A stretch of 35,029 nt of DNA from a virus: the IMG/VR virus record IMGVR_UViG_3300009537_000084, positions 1 through 35,029 of that record; one strand, given 5' to 3'. Positions 19,612 through 28,078 of the stretch are shown one piece after another. Position numbers and translations under genes: made by a program. Position 1 is the first letter of the stretch, and each line of letters opens with the position of its first letter. The notes beneath the pieces are model-generated. The model did no database searches and had not been told where the DNA came from. It saw only the letters and a list, made by a program, of their open reading frames with translations.

Positions 19612-20955
19612 ATGGCATCTACAGCAGCCGCCAACCTAATTAGCACTGGGAATTACAGCGACGCGCGTTATTCCAAGTTCATCCAGGCGCGTCTTCAAGA
19701 GTATGGCCGCAAGGACTATGCTCTTGATGAATACCTGGATGGCGTGACCATTCCCAAGGGTCACTCCGCGACCTACCAGATCACACGGAAGGCGCGCATT
19801 CCCACCCCGCTTACCGCCGTTTCGGAGTCGATCACACCGACCGCTACAGCGCTCACACTAGATACCGTTACAGGCACATCGACCCAATACGGTATCGTTT
19901 GCTCCTACTCGGACGTGACGGAGCTACAGCAGCGCCACTCGATGCTTGAGCAGGCGTCTGACGAAGTGGCCGACGCCATGAAGCGTCTTCGCCAGTGGAT
20001 CGCGGCGGACGCTTACATCGCGCTCACCAACGTCTACTACCCCGGTGCTGTGACCGCGCGTGGCTCGCTCGCGACTACAGATATCATGGACACAGCGACG
20101 GCGCGCAACGCCCTCAAGAATCTCCGCGCTGGCCTCGATATCAAGCTCGGCGCTCCTGCGCCTCGCGAAGGCACGTTCTTCGTGGCACCCGCCCACCCTG
20201 ACGTTATCGCCCAACTTCGCGGCGACGCGACGTTTGAAAAGGCGGCTACCCAGGTCAAGACAGAGTGGATGGAGAAGGGTGTGGTTGCCGCGTGGGAAGG
20301 TTTCATGTGGCGTGAAGTTAACCACATGCCCGTTTTCATGAACCCGGTCACCGGCATGGCGTCCACTACACTTCTTGATGCCACAGCGGTTTCGGATTCC
20401 ACAGGTGTCACAGGTGGCGTGTCTCTCAACGGCCTCAAGGTTACTGCGGCGAGCACGGGCGGTTCGCTCGCCTCGGCTGTCCACTACCTAAAGGTTGTGG
20501 CTCGGCACCGTTGGAAGGGCTTCCCGGATCAGATTTCCTCGATCCTTACTCTGCCCACCACGGGCGGTTCGTCCGGTAAGTATACAATCGTGGCTCCCGA
20601 TGATACGGACTACATCTACTCGTTCTACCTCGGGGATACGAACTCCAACGCCGACCTGTTCCTGGTTTCGGACGGCACGAACGTTGCGGCGGCTTCGTCC
20701 ACAGTTGTCACGGCGCTCCCCACAGCCACCACACCCCCGGCTCACCCCGCCACCGGCGTCAAGGTTTACATGACACCCGGTCTCGGTCAGAACTGGGGTA
20801 AGATGGTCACCCTCGACAACGCCCGCACCTACGTCACCACAGGCGCGGACAAGAACGACCCCCTCAACCAGCAGACGTTTGTTGGTGCGAAGGTTCACCA
20901 GGGCGCGTTCGTGTCGCAGGATGACTTCGCCATCCGCATGGAAACAGGCGGCTAA
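19612..20955 (+). CDS. Major capsid protein, N4-gp56 family
   Basis: The 447-residue protein resembles the N4-gp56 family of HK97-fold capsid proteins: a YSKFIQARLQEYGRKDYAL start, a TPLTAVSESITPTATALT loop, the QYGIVCSYSDVTELQQRHSM segment, and the HPDVIAQLRGDATFEKA helix. Between about residues 250 and 395 there is a beta-rich, Gly/Ser/Thr-rich stretch. It looks like an inserted Ig-like domain, which could be an outer-surface decoration or an attachment site. It forms the icosahedral shell around the DNA. Confidence 0.88.
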   Translation: MASTAAANLISTGNYSDARYSKFIQARLQEYGRKDYALDEYLDGVTIPKGHSATYQITRKARIPTPLTAVSESITPTATALTLDTVTGTSTQYGIVCSYSDVTELQQRHSMLEQASDEVADAMKRLRQWIAADAYIALTNVYYPGAVTARGSLATTDIMDTATARNALKNLRAGLDIKLGAPAPREGTFFVAPAHPDVIAQLRGDATFEKAATQVKTEWMEKGVVAAWEGFMWREVNHMPVFMNPVTGMASTTLLDATAVSDSTGVTGGVSLNGLKVTAASTGGSLASAVHYLKVVARHRWKGFPDQISSILTLPTTGGSSGKYTIVAPDDTDYIYSFYLGDTNSNADLFLVSDGTNVAAASSTVVTALPTATTPPAHPATGVKVYMTPGLGQNWGKMVTLDNARTYVTTGADKNDPLNQQTFVGAKVHQGAFVSQDDFAIRMETGG

Positions 20956-20964
20956 TAGACCGAA

Positions 20965-20986
20965 GTGGGGCCCTTCGGGGCCCCAC
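20965..20986 (+). terminator. 9-bp GC hairpin with UUCG loop after the capsid gene
   Basis: GTGGGGCCC and GGGCCCCAC pair perfectly around a TTCG tetraloop, an extra-stable RNA hairpin. It lies 10 bases after the capsid stop codon. Only TCTCT follows, so termination may be partial. It may also protect the 3' end of the capsid transcript. Confidence 0.7.
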
Positions 20987-21005
20987 TCTCTAACAGGAGA
21001 AAACA

Positions 21006-21533
21006 ATGCGATCTTATCTAGTTTTCGGTCTAGCAATTGGGTTTGTGGCGGCTTCGTCCTACCTTACTGCGACCACGCTGACGACTGATCAGCGGAAGCG
21101 TATCGACCAGTCGGTGGTCTCTGCGTCCCTCGGAGACATTATCTCCGACTCCGTGGAGCGTGTGGACGACGGCCCATTCTCGGCCACGTTTACTGTCGGT
21201 GCGGAAGGTTCAAACAACATCGACACGCAGATTGTCTTCAAGGACGGGCGTGGAACTGCTATCAACCAGGTGTTCAAGACCTATTGCTGGCAGAGCGAAG
21301 CCACAACCGGTGCTGGGTTTGTGACAACGGCGGGCACGGCGGTCCTTTCGGCGGTTACCAACGGTTCGGTGGAATCCCGGACTTCTGGAAAGTCGGCGGA
21401 TGTGCTTTCCTCGGCGGCTGGTCTTCTGGGCATTCGGCTTACACAAACCTCCGCTACTGTTCCCGATGCGTATCTTTGTTGTGCCGACCCGCTTGGGCGT
21501 CCCCTTTGCTCGGGCGTCATTGACTTCAACTAA
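21006..21533 (+). CDS. Structural protein with N-terminal hydrophobic segment
   Basis: The 175-residue protein begins MRSYLVFGLAIGFVAASSYL, a signal-peptide or membrane-anchor-like segment, followed by a Thr/Ser-rich beta region with four cysteines near the C-terminus (CWQSEA, LCCADPLGRPLCSG). ATG at 21006 has AGGAG six bases upstream, so this start is likely. Position just after the major capsid protein is that of head decoration or head-completion proteins, but the hydrophobic N-terminus is unusual for one. Disulphide formation is possible if it is exported. Confidence 0.65.
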   Translation: MRSYLVFGLAIGFVAASSYLTATTLTTDQRKRIDQSVVSASLGDIISDSVERVDDGPFSATFTVGAEGSNNIDTQIVFKDGRGTAINQVFKTYCWQSEATTGAGFVTTAGTAVLSAVTNGSVESRTSGKSADVLSSAAGLLGIRLTQTSATVPDAYLCCADPLGRPLCSGVIDFN

Positions 21534-21561
21534 TCTCCAATAGAAAGGTTAGGCTAGGATA

Positions 21562-21984
21562 ATGGCCGAGGTTCCTGAAAACGATAAGCCCACACCTACC
21601 CCGGTGGCTCCCGCCGCCAAAGGCAAGACCCTGGATGCTGCGGCAAAGATGACCGCCCAGGAAGTGGTCGCGAAGATGCGAAAAGAGCTAGCTGAGGCGA
21701 CGCGCCAGCTAGCGGCTGAGAAAAACTTCGGGCCCGGAAAGCCGGGTCGAATTGAGTATCAGATTCCGAAGTTTCCCAGCGCGTGGCGTCTTCCCGATCT
21801 CAAGACTTGCAATGCAAAGGGAAAGACGATTTACAAGCAAGGGCACGTTTACGAACTTACCTACGACGAAATTGAGGATCTCACGGGCCGCTACGGCACG
21901 CGAATCCAGTTTGAAGAGATTGCTCGTCACGGTAACCGCGAACACGATGTAAACGTGAGCGACAACGGCGGCTTCCTGTTCTAA
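21562..21984 (+). CDS. Head-completion or tail-neck protein, hypothetical
   Basis: The 140-residue protein has a Pro/Ala-rich, flexible N-terminus (KPTPTPVAPAAKGKTLDAAA), a helical part (VVAKMRKELAEATRQLAAEK) and a beta-rich C-terminus (YKQGHVYELTYDEIEDLTGR). The order capsid, small protein, this protein, then adaptor is typical of head-tail joining genes. No specific family is recognised. It is followed by a strong hairpin. Confidence 0.6.
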   Translation: MAEVPENDKPTPTPVAPAAKGKTLDAAAKMTAQEVVAKMRKELAEATRQLAAEKNFGPGKPGRIEYQIPKFPSAWRLPDLKTCNAKGKTIYKQGHVYELTYDEIEDLTGRYGTRIQFEEIARHGNREHDVNVSDNGGFLF

Positions 21985-22003
21985 GTCGCCCAAATGCAAC
22001 TCC

Positions 22004-22041
22004 GGGGCCGTCGTCGGTAATGGCGGCGGCCCCTTTCTTTT
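22004..22041 (+). terminator. Rho-independent terminator
   Basis: GGGGCCGTCGTC (22004-22015) pairs with GGCGGCGGCCCC (22022-22033) over 12 bp, including two G-U pairs, with the loop GGTAAT and the U-rich tail TTTCTTTT (22034-22041). It sits 20 bases after the stop of the gene at 21984. Late genes follow it, so it may act as a partial stop or attenuator between the head and tail genes. Confidence 0.75.
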
Positions 22042-22050
22042 GGGGATTCC

Positions 22051-22704
22051 ATGGCTTCTCCAGAAACAATTGGTTCCATCATTACTTCGGCATTGCGGCG
22101 AGCCGCGAACCCGGGGATCTCCGCAGAGGCGTTGGTATTTGCTAAACGCCTCTTTTCACACTGGTATTTGACCAAGGACTTGTCGTTCAACATCGCGTCT
22201 ACCTCGGTCACTACAGTGAACACTAACGAGATTTCGCTGTCTGCGTTGACGACCTTTCGCTCGGTGTATTTGCTTAAGCTCTCGACAATCTCGGAGCCAC
22301 TGCAAGAGGCACACTACAAGGATCTCTGGCCGCTCATTCAAGAGGACTCCGACAATCAAGCTACGGGCGTGCCGACACATTTTACAGTTGAGCACGACCG
22401 CACCAAGATTCTTTTGTGGCCGCGCCCCTCCAAGGTTTACACAGGCACGCTGAAATACTACAAAGCGCCAGACACTACTGCCTGGACGACAGGCACCTTC
22501 CCGGAATACGAGGACGCCCTAGCCATTGAGACCGCAATCGCGGATTGGGCTATGAACTACGACAAGGAGCCGCTCGGGGTTCTGGTCACACGGCTCACAG
22601 AGCAGCTACAGGCGGAATACGAAAACCGTCATGAGCCCCGATGGCGAGCGAATCAACAAACTCTTCGGTGGGGTAAAGCCTTTAAGAAGATTAGGGGGGA
22701 TTAA
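22051..22704 (+). CDS. Head-tail adaptor protein (podovirus connector-like)
   Basis: The 217-residue protein begins MASPETIGSIITSALRRAAN and continues with the pattern PGISAEALVFAKRLFSHWYL, typical of the adaptor/tail-tube-A-like proteins that ring the portal. The C-terminal half is helical and rich in Glu and Arg (LTEQLQAEYENRHEPRWRAN). Position between the head genes and a large beta-propeller-like tail protein agrees. GGGG lies five bases before the ATG. Confidence 0.7.
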   Translation: MASPETIGSIITSALRRAANPGISAEALVFAKRLFSHWYLTKDLSFNIASTSVTTVNTNEISLSALTTFRSVYLLKLSTISEPLQEAHYKDLWPLIQEDSDNQATGVPTHFTVEHDRTKILLWPRPSKVYTGTLKYYKAPDTTAWTTGTFPEYEDALAIETAIADWAMNYDKEPLGVLVTRLTEQLQAEYENRHEPRWRANQQTLRWGKAFKKIRGD

Positions 22705-24779
22705 TGAACCCGGAACTACGCACCATTAACATTCGGGTGTTCCGTGGCCTTAATCTTCTAGAGGACGCGCGGATTACGGACCCTGGGTCCTTTCGTGTTC
22801 TAAAGAACATCTACCGCCAAAGCCCTGGCGTCCTGGCCTCCCGTCCGGGGTCGCGGGTTGTAGCGCGCGGCGATCAGTTTTGGGTTGCGATCCCTGTTGG
22901 AGATGTTCCGAGCACGACAAACGCCGCGCTAAATACATCTCTAACAGACATTCTCATTGGCACGACAAATGCCACCACTCTTCGCGAGGTAACATCAACT
23001 CTGAATTCGCTTTTGGCGGCGGGGCCGCGCGGGCTAATTCCGAGGCCGCTGCCGCGCCCTCAGCCGTCCAGCCCGACAAGTCTATTTATCCCATCCAACA
23101 CGGCGCAGCCAAACATTGCATTCACCACGCTCTCTCTAACGCCGTCTAGGATTTCTGCTTTGCACCGAGTTTACACTAGCTTTGGTGCGGGCCGATATCT
23201 CATTGGTGCCATGGAGTTTGAAGGCGGGTCGGGCGACAAGCTGTTTTACGTAGATGAGTCTTCGCCGTCTGCTCCGATTCTACGCCTAATGTCCACTGTT
23301 GATATGTCGGTGGGCTCGGGCGGTGAATGGTCATTCATTGACTTCTTCAAAGAGGATGGCAGCGACTCCTACTATGCGATTGGCACCAACGAAGTCGGGA
23401 AACCGTTCACAATCCAAAAGGACGGTTCGGGGAATCCCGTCGCTCAGCTTCTAAACGTCCGCAACGAAGTTGGCCCCGATAAGTATATGTTTGGGGTTCG
23501 GGCCATGACCGTTTACAACGGGGCTGTAATTTACGGCGGATATTTCATGGGCAACGAAGACGGCACAGGAGTAGAGGACTACTCTAATTTCATTGCTTTC
23601 TCGGCCCCAGGTGAGCCAACTAAGATTGTTGAAACGGACGGAGAGACTTCGGACATTCGGATTGGTGCATCACCCTTCGAGCCCGTCACGGCTCTAGCTG
23701 TGAATTCGGTTTCCACTGATACACTGGGGATTAAGGGCCAGCTTGTAGTGTTCACTACCCGCCGTGTAATTACATACGACGGGCTCCCGCCGGTCTCTGG
23801 GAACCCTACTGGCACAGCGTTCCATTCTGTGGCGCTCGGAGATGTTGGTTGTGTTGCCCAGAAAACTGTGGTGAAAACACCCGCCGGACTGCTGTTCCTG
23901 GGCACTGACGGATTGGTGTATCTCATCCCTGTGTTTTCGTCGGGTGGGCCTATTCCAGTGTCCCGCACGGTGGAACGGGCTCTCGCGCATATGTCTCAGC
24001 AGACCCAACGTCAGTGCGCCGCCACCTACGACGACGGGCACTACAAGCTCTCCTATCCTGAAACCAATTTCTCGGCCACTGCCGCCGCCGCAACGCAAAA
24101 GAGTTTGGCTATTAGCCTAGATCGTGGAAGTCCACAGGCTACAATCCCGAATAGACAGCTTTGGTTGGATTTGCGGCAGCCCCTAGATCCCTCCCAAGTA
24201 GACTTCGGGCTTGTGTGGAGTGGTCCGCACGAGGGGATGAAATACTCTTGTTTTGCAAATGCTAACCAGATGAACGACCACGGAATTTTGTTCGCGGGTT
24301 CGGCAATTGATGGAACAGTGTTTCAAACGTCGTTGGAAGGTGTTTACTCCGACCCCTCTCCGGAAACTCCCGGAACAACTGTTCCGCTAGCCTATGACGT
24401 GCAGACAGGACAGTTTGACGCGGGCGATATTCACCTAGATAAGTTTATCCAGTCGATCCAATGGGGCGTGAATGTCAATAGGGCAGTCACGATCACATCG
24501 TCTATCATCACCTCAGGAGATGTAACCAACGCAGAGGAAGGAGAAAACTTCTCCAACGCTGTGTCCTCGGTTGGATATCTCTTCTCGCAGGCGTTGACGA
24601 TTGCTAACGTTCCGGCAATTGCCCCGGCCGATAGCTTCCGGCTGATCTCTAACCATCCGTCAACGCCGCAACGTGGGCGAACCTTCCGGTTTCGGTTTCA
24701 GACCACACCATCTGCTGCTACGCGGATTAAACTTTCTGATTTGGCCTTCGTGATGGGTGTCGCGAAGCGCCGCGAATGA
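22704..24779 (+). CDS. Tail protein, portal-closure/beta-propeller type
   Basis: The 691-residue protein opens with INIRVFRGLNLLEDARITDP and SFRVLKNIYRQSPGVLASRP, the signature of podovirus tail proteins of the P22 gp10 type that sit below the portal. The rest is beta-rich with repeated Gly/Asp/Asn turns (VTALAVNSVSTDTLGIKGQL, CFANANQMNDHGILFAGSAI), consistent with a beta-propeller. It most likely forms the tail nozzle or plugs the DNA channel. The start ATG overlaps the previous stop by one base. Confidence 0.72.
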   Translation: MNPELRTINIRVFRGLNLLEDARITDPGSFRVLKNIYRQSPGVLASRPGSRVVARGDQFWVAIPVGDVPSTTNAALNTSLTDILIGTTNATTLREVTSTLNSLLAAGPRGLIPRPLPRPQPSSPTSLFIPSNTAQPNIAFTTLSLTPSRISALHRVYTSFGAGRYLIGAMEFEGGSGDKLFYVDESSPSAPILRLMSTVDMSVGSGGEWSFIDFFKEDGSDSYYAIGTNEVGKPFTIQKDGSGNPVAQLLNVRNEVGPDKYMFGVRAMTVYNGAVIYGGYFMGNEDGTGVEDYSNFIAFSAPGEPTKIVETDGETSDIRIGASPFEPVTALAVNSVSTDTLGIKGQLVVFTTRRVITYDGLPPVSGNPTGTAFHSVALGDVGCVAQKTVVKTPAGLLFLGTDGLVYLIPVFSSGGPIPVSRTVERALAHMSQQTQRQCAATYDDGHYKLSYPETNFSATAAAATQKSLAISLDRGSPQATIPNRQLWLDLRQPLDPSQVDFGLVWSGPHEGMKYSCFANANQMNDHGILFAGSAIDGTVFQTSLEGVYSDPSPETPGTTVPLAYDVQTGQFDAGDIHLDKFIQSIQWGVNVNRAVTITSSIITSGDVTNAEEGENFSNAVSSVGYLFSQALTIANVPAIAPADSFRLISNHPSTPQRGRTFRFRFQTTPSAATRIKLSDLAFVMGVAKRRE

Positions 24780-24786
24780 GGATCTC

Positions 24787-25401
24787 ATGGGACTAGTTAC
24801 AGCACAGCCAACTCTCACTAGCGCCGACGTTTTTACAGAAACCACGATCAATGATCGTTACGTCGCTTTTGTAGCGGAGTTCAACGGGAATATCGACAAC
24901 GCCAACATCAAATCTGGCGCAGCCATCACCCCAGCAAAGATTGCAGACACCGCGTTGGTCGCGGGGAATACGGTTTCCCCCGGGACGCAAACGGTTTCGC
25001 GACCTACGACGTTTACCGCTGCGACACTCTCGCTAGATACAACAAGCAAGGCTACAGTTACGGTGGGGGCGGGTGCAACTACAGCAGTGATCACGGCTGG
25101 CACCAACTATGTGCTGCTCAACCACGTGTCCTCCGGGGCTGCGGCCAATCTAACGACACTAACTGGCGGCACGGTTGGGCTGATTGTGAAAATCAATCTA
25201 AAGTCTACGACCGGCGGTGCCAATCAGATTTCTCTAACGGCTGCGGCTGCGACCTCTCTGATTGCTAATGTAATCCGGTTGAAACAGGGTGTTACCTACG
25301 CCGCCAACGCGGGTGGCGGCGCAACACAATGGCAACCTGGGCCACTCCTGGTTTATGGTGACCCCACTGATGTTGGCGTGAACCAGTGGTGGGAGGTCTA
25401 A
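24787..25401 (+). CDS. Tail fibre-type structural protein
   Basis: ATG at 24787 with GAGG five bases upstream gives a 204-residue protein starting MGLVTAQPTLTSADVFTETT. It contains FNGNIDNANIKSGAAITPAK, a short motif often seen near the N-terminus of phage fibre proteins, followed by Thr/Gly/Ala-rich beta repeats (LTTLTGGTVGLIVKINLKST) and a C-terminal aromatic end (GVNQWWEV). The start ten codons upstream overlaps the tail-protein gene and is not chosen. It is likely a trimeric fibre or appendage base. Confidence 0.65.
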   Translation: MGLVTAQPTLTSADVFTETTINDRYVAFVAEFNGNIDNANIKSGAAITPAKIADTALVAGNTVSPGTQTVSRPTTFTAATLSLDTTSKATVTVGAGATTAVITAGTNYVLLNHVSSGAAANLTTLTGGTVGLIVKINLKSTTGGANQISLTAAAATSLIANVIRLKQGVTYAANAGGGATQWQPGPLLVYGDPTDVGVNQWWEV

Positions 25402-25402
25402 A

Positions 25403-26467
25403 GTGGGGTATGACTCTAAAGAGCGGTGGATTCAAATCCTTCAAGCTGGGGACTTGGTAATTTCTGGCTTGACTGGAGAACCTATTTCTTTAGGGCAAGT
25501 TGGCCCCTGGTCAAGCGGGTTCTCTGATACCGTTCGGGCAAATTTCGCAGCCGAGGGCCTGGCGAATGTAATTAAGAACACCCTTTCGGACCCGCAGAAA
25601 AATCATGTAGATTTCCTGCGGCCGGTTTACCCGACAATTAAGTCTCCGGATCATTTTATTGAGACCGGCGTGGCGGCCACATTCCAATCGGGCTCCCGTG
25701 CTCTGCACATTAAAAATGTAACGGCTCCAACAGACAGAGATTTTCGTGGGCCTTTGCTTAGGATTCCAGCGAATCGAACCTACCGCCTTACGGCGCGGTG
25801 GAAGTCTAGTGGCTCTGATGCGTCTCTAATTACATTTGGGTTAGATGAATATGACGCAGACTTTGCAACCACTGCGGGAAATTTCACGGGGCTATTGACT
25901 GGGACTGGGGGTAGTTGGCAGTTCGATGGAATTGTGTTTACAACCCACGCAGATACTAGATTTGGTGTGGTCCGCCTAAACCGGCCTGGAACTACCGCGC
26001 GCGGAGACATTTACGTTGACGAAATCCTTCTGGAGCCCATCGGCGGGTTGGTGCGCCGACACACGGACGCAGGACAGTCTATAGCCACAACAACGAATAC
26101 CACAGTAGCTTTTGAAGACACCTCTGAGGCTAATGACACCTCGCACGTTACCTATTCGGCAGGGATATTTACGTGTGTGCGCCCGGGCGACTACGACATT
26201 ATGACTACAATCACGTTTAATGCTATCGGTAGTGGGGTGGCTTACAGCGTGGCGGTATTCAAAAATGGGGCTGTGGTTGTTCGCGGAGGAACCGATGAAG
26301 GCTCTGCAAGCCCATCCAGGGCTGGAGCTAGTGTGTCCGTGAATTTGCGACTAAGCCGGGGCGACACCATTGAGATCAAGGCTTACCACGAACACGGCAG
26401 CAACCGCTCGTTGATAAGCGAGCGCGAACGGAACTGGGTAGTTATCAAACGTCAAAACTCTGCGTGA
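25403..26467 (+). CDS. Fibre protein with C1q-like (jelly-roll) C-terminal domain
   Basis: The GTG start at 25403 has GGGAGG six bases upstream. The 354-residue protein has a beta-rich middle (YRLTARWKSSGSDASLITFG), which resembles a carbohydrate-binding module. Its C-terminal 135 residues (from LVRRHTDAGQSI) match the C1q/TNF-like pattern, including TYSAGIFTCVRPGDYDIMTT and SRGDTIEIKAYHEHGS. Such domains trimerise and act as receptor-binding ends of phage fibres. It is probably the host-recognition protein. Confidence 0.72.
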   Translation: MGYDSKERWIQILQAGDLVISGLTGEPISLGQVGPWSSGFSDTVRANFAAEGLANVIKNTLSDPQKNHVDFLRPVYPTIKSPDHFIETGVAATFQSGSRALHIKNVTAPTDRDFRGPLLRIPANRTYRLTARWKSSGSDASLITFGLDEYDADFATTAGNFTGLLTGTGGSWQFDGIVFTTHADTRFGVVRLNRPGTTARGDIYVDEILLEPIGGLVRRHTDAGQSIATTTNTTVAFEDTSEANDTSHVTYSAGIFTCVRPGDYDIMTTITFNAIGSGVAYSVAVFKNGAVVVRGGTDEGSASPSRAGASVSVNLRLSRGDTIEIKAYHEHGSNRSLISERERNWVVIKRQNSA

Positions 26468-26470
26468 ATA

Positions 26471-26968
26471 ATGACTAAGATTCGGAAAGCTACGCTGTTT
26501 GATCTCCCGGTTCTGTGGGACCTTTGGGTGAAGCTCACCTCGGAAGAAGCGGCCAACGAGGCTATTGCGGGTCGCGAAATCTATCCTTCTCCGCTGCTTT
26601 CGGAGAAAGATGCGTGGGGCTTGGATACAGCCGTAACTCTAGGGAACCCCGGGGTCCTGTATCTAATTGCAGAAAAAGATGGTGCTGCGGTCGGTTTCAT
26701 GGTAACGTCGATATGCACACGCCCAGTCGGACACCCCACGATTTACGCTCACGTCCATCAATTGTATGTCCGACCTTCTGAGCGAAAACGGGCACTTGGC
26801 GATGTTGCCGAGACTCTCTGTAAAGAGACCGAAGAGTGGGTCCGTGAGCACGATGTTGCAGCCGTAGAGATTGACTGCGTAGAAAGCAATCGGGGCCTCT
26901 GGGAGAAGCGCGGATTTACTGCCGCAGCACACCGAATGTTCCGAATTCTGGAGAACGAAAATGGGTAG
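26471..26968 (+). CDS. GNAT-family N-acetyltransferase
   Basis: The 165-residue protein has the GNAT layout: an N-terminal motif (IRKATLFDLPVLWDLWVK), a core strand (GVLYLIAEKDGAAVGFMVTS), the acceptor-binding region HVHQLYVRPSERKRALGDVA with an R-x-x-x-x-L-G-like acetyl-CoA loop, and a C-terminal VEIDCVESNRGLWEKRGFTA. It should transfer an acetyl group to an amine. The gene sits among fibre and ejection proteins, where phages sometimes carry acetyltransferases acting on host or virion proteins. The start ATG at 26471 has a weak ribosome site. Confidence 0.8.
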   Translation: MTKIRKATLFDLPVLWDLWVKLTSEEAANEAIAGREIYPSPLLSEKDAWGLDTAVTLGNPGVLYLIAEKDGAAVGFMVTSICTRPVGHPTIYAHVHQLYVRPSERKRALGDVAETLCKETEEWVREHDVAAVEIDCVESNRGLWEKRGFTAAAHRMFRILENENG

Positions 26969-27509
26969 CGGAAACACACCAAAGCGACCGTCTTTTGATT
27001 ACCGGCCGCAGAAATTTAGTGCAAACGAGCTACTCGGTTTCAACGCCGGGAAAAGCCGTTTCCAGCTAAATACTCCTGGTGGTCTGATGGCTCTAGCTAG
27101 TGGACCAATGTTGGCTCCTCTCCTGCTCGCACAGGAATTTGGTTCTCAGCACCAAACTCAACGGCAGCTTCGGCAGTTGCGCCCTGGCTTTGAACAAGAT
27201 GCGGAGACCCAAGGTCAGCTAGCTCGGCAGCAATCCATCGCTTCGGGAACGGGTGGCGGTGGTGTTCAGACAGCTTCGGAGTTCGGGGCTCGGAATGATG
27301 TGCTAGCGCAATTTGCGGCGCTCCGTCAGGCGCTTGAGGCCCAACGGCTCGCACAACAGGCTCAACTCTACGGTGGGATTGGAGCCCTTACAGGTTCAGT
27401 AATTGGTGGGGTTTATGGTGGGCCTGCTGGGGCGACAGCCGGTGGACAGGCCGGTGGTGCAGTTGGTGGAGCGCCGTTCTCGTTCTACAACAGCTTTGGG
27501 AGACGCTAA
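26961..27509 (+). CDS. Ejection-type protein with C-terminal glycine zipper
   Basis: The 182-residue protein has a Gln-rich helical middle (QRQLRQLRPGFEQDAETQGQ and QALEAQRLAQQAQLYGG) and a C-terminal glycine-rich segment (GGIGALTGSVIGGVYGGPAG) that reads like a membrane-inserting glycine zipper. Such proteins in podoviruses (compare P22 gp7/gp20) are packed in the virion and form part of the DNA-ejection channel. The ATG at 26961 has GGAG seven bases upstream and overlaps the acetyltransferase by eight bases. Homology to P22 is inferred from architecture only. Confidence 0.65.
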   Translation: MGSGNTPKRPSFDYRPQKFSANELLGFNAGKSRFQLNTPGGLMALASGPMLAPLLLAQEFGSQHQTQRQLRQLRPGFEQDAETQGQLARQQSIASGTGGGGVQTASEFGARNDVLAQFAALRQALEAQRLAQQAQLYGGIGALTGSVIGGVYGGPAGATAGGQAGGAVGGAPFSFYNSFGRR

Positions 27510-28078
27510 TGGGCGGGATCAGCGGAGCAGGCTTTGATAGGATGCTGTTCCCGTCCACCTTTGGACCGGAGGATCGACAGGCGCGCGCGGGCGGGCGCGA
27601 AGCTGCCCAAGCCGCTGGCCTCCCTCGTTCCCGTCAGGCACAGACTGGGGCCGCCGCAGGCCGCGACTTCCGCCGAGACACCGCGCTACAGCGCATCATG
27701 GCGCAGCAACAGCAAGCGCAGGGTTATGGGCAACTTCTACAGCAGCTAGCCAAGCTTGGTGCGTTTCTACACTCCTCTAGAAATCAACCTCAACAGCAGG
27801 CCCCCGTGCAAGGTGCCGGGGCTTTTCGCCCATTCTTCTTTGGGGAAAATGCGTCAGCCTCCAGCCAAGGTCAAGCTATCCCACGTGGGCTACCGATCAC
27901 CCCCGGAACTGAACCGTCGGAGGGACAACCGCTTGCGCCAATCCCAGGCGGGGAGTGGGTGATGGAACAGAGTCTCATGTCCAACCCCCCGATCTTTGTT
28001 TGGAGAAACACCCGGACCGGGGAAGTCAGACAGCTTCGACAGCCCGCTGGACCCACTACTTTCCGGGAGCCCTTCTAA
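27509..28078 (+). CDS. Gln-rich virion protein (ejection protein candidate)
   Basis: The 189-residue protein MGGISGAGFDRMLFPSTFGP is rich in Gln, Ala, Gly and Pro in its first 130 residues (ALQRIMAQQQQAQGYGQLLQ) and ends with a compact segment (GGEWVMEQSLMSNPPIFVWR). It overlaps its neighbours by one base at each end (TAATG), suggesting co-translation with the other ejection-type proteins. No family is recognised. The composition suggests an internal or tail-associated protein. Confidence 0.6.
   Translation: MGGISGAGFDRMLFPSTFGPEDRQARAGGREAAQAAGLPRSRQAQTGAAAGRDFRRDTALQRIMAQQQQAQGYGQLLQQLAKLGAFLHSSRNQPQQQAPVQGAGAFRPFFFGENASASSQGQAIPRGLPITPGTEPSEGQPLAPIPGGEWVMEQSLMSNPPIFVWRNTRTGEVRQLRQPAGPTTFREPF

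Noticed and set aside
19924-20484. A long antisense frame under the capsid gene (186 aa), with similar ones at 20488-21036 and 16835-17398.
   Set aside because: These are complementary to strongly supported genes, have Arg-rich antisense composition and no ribosome sites.
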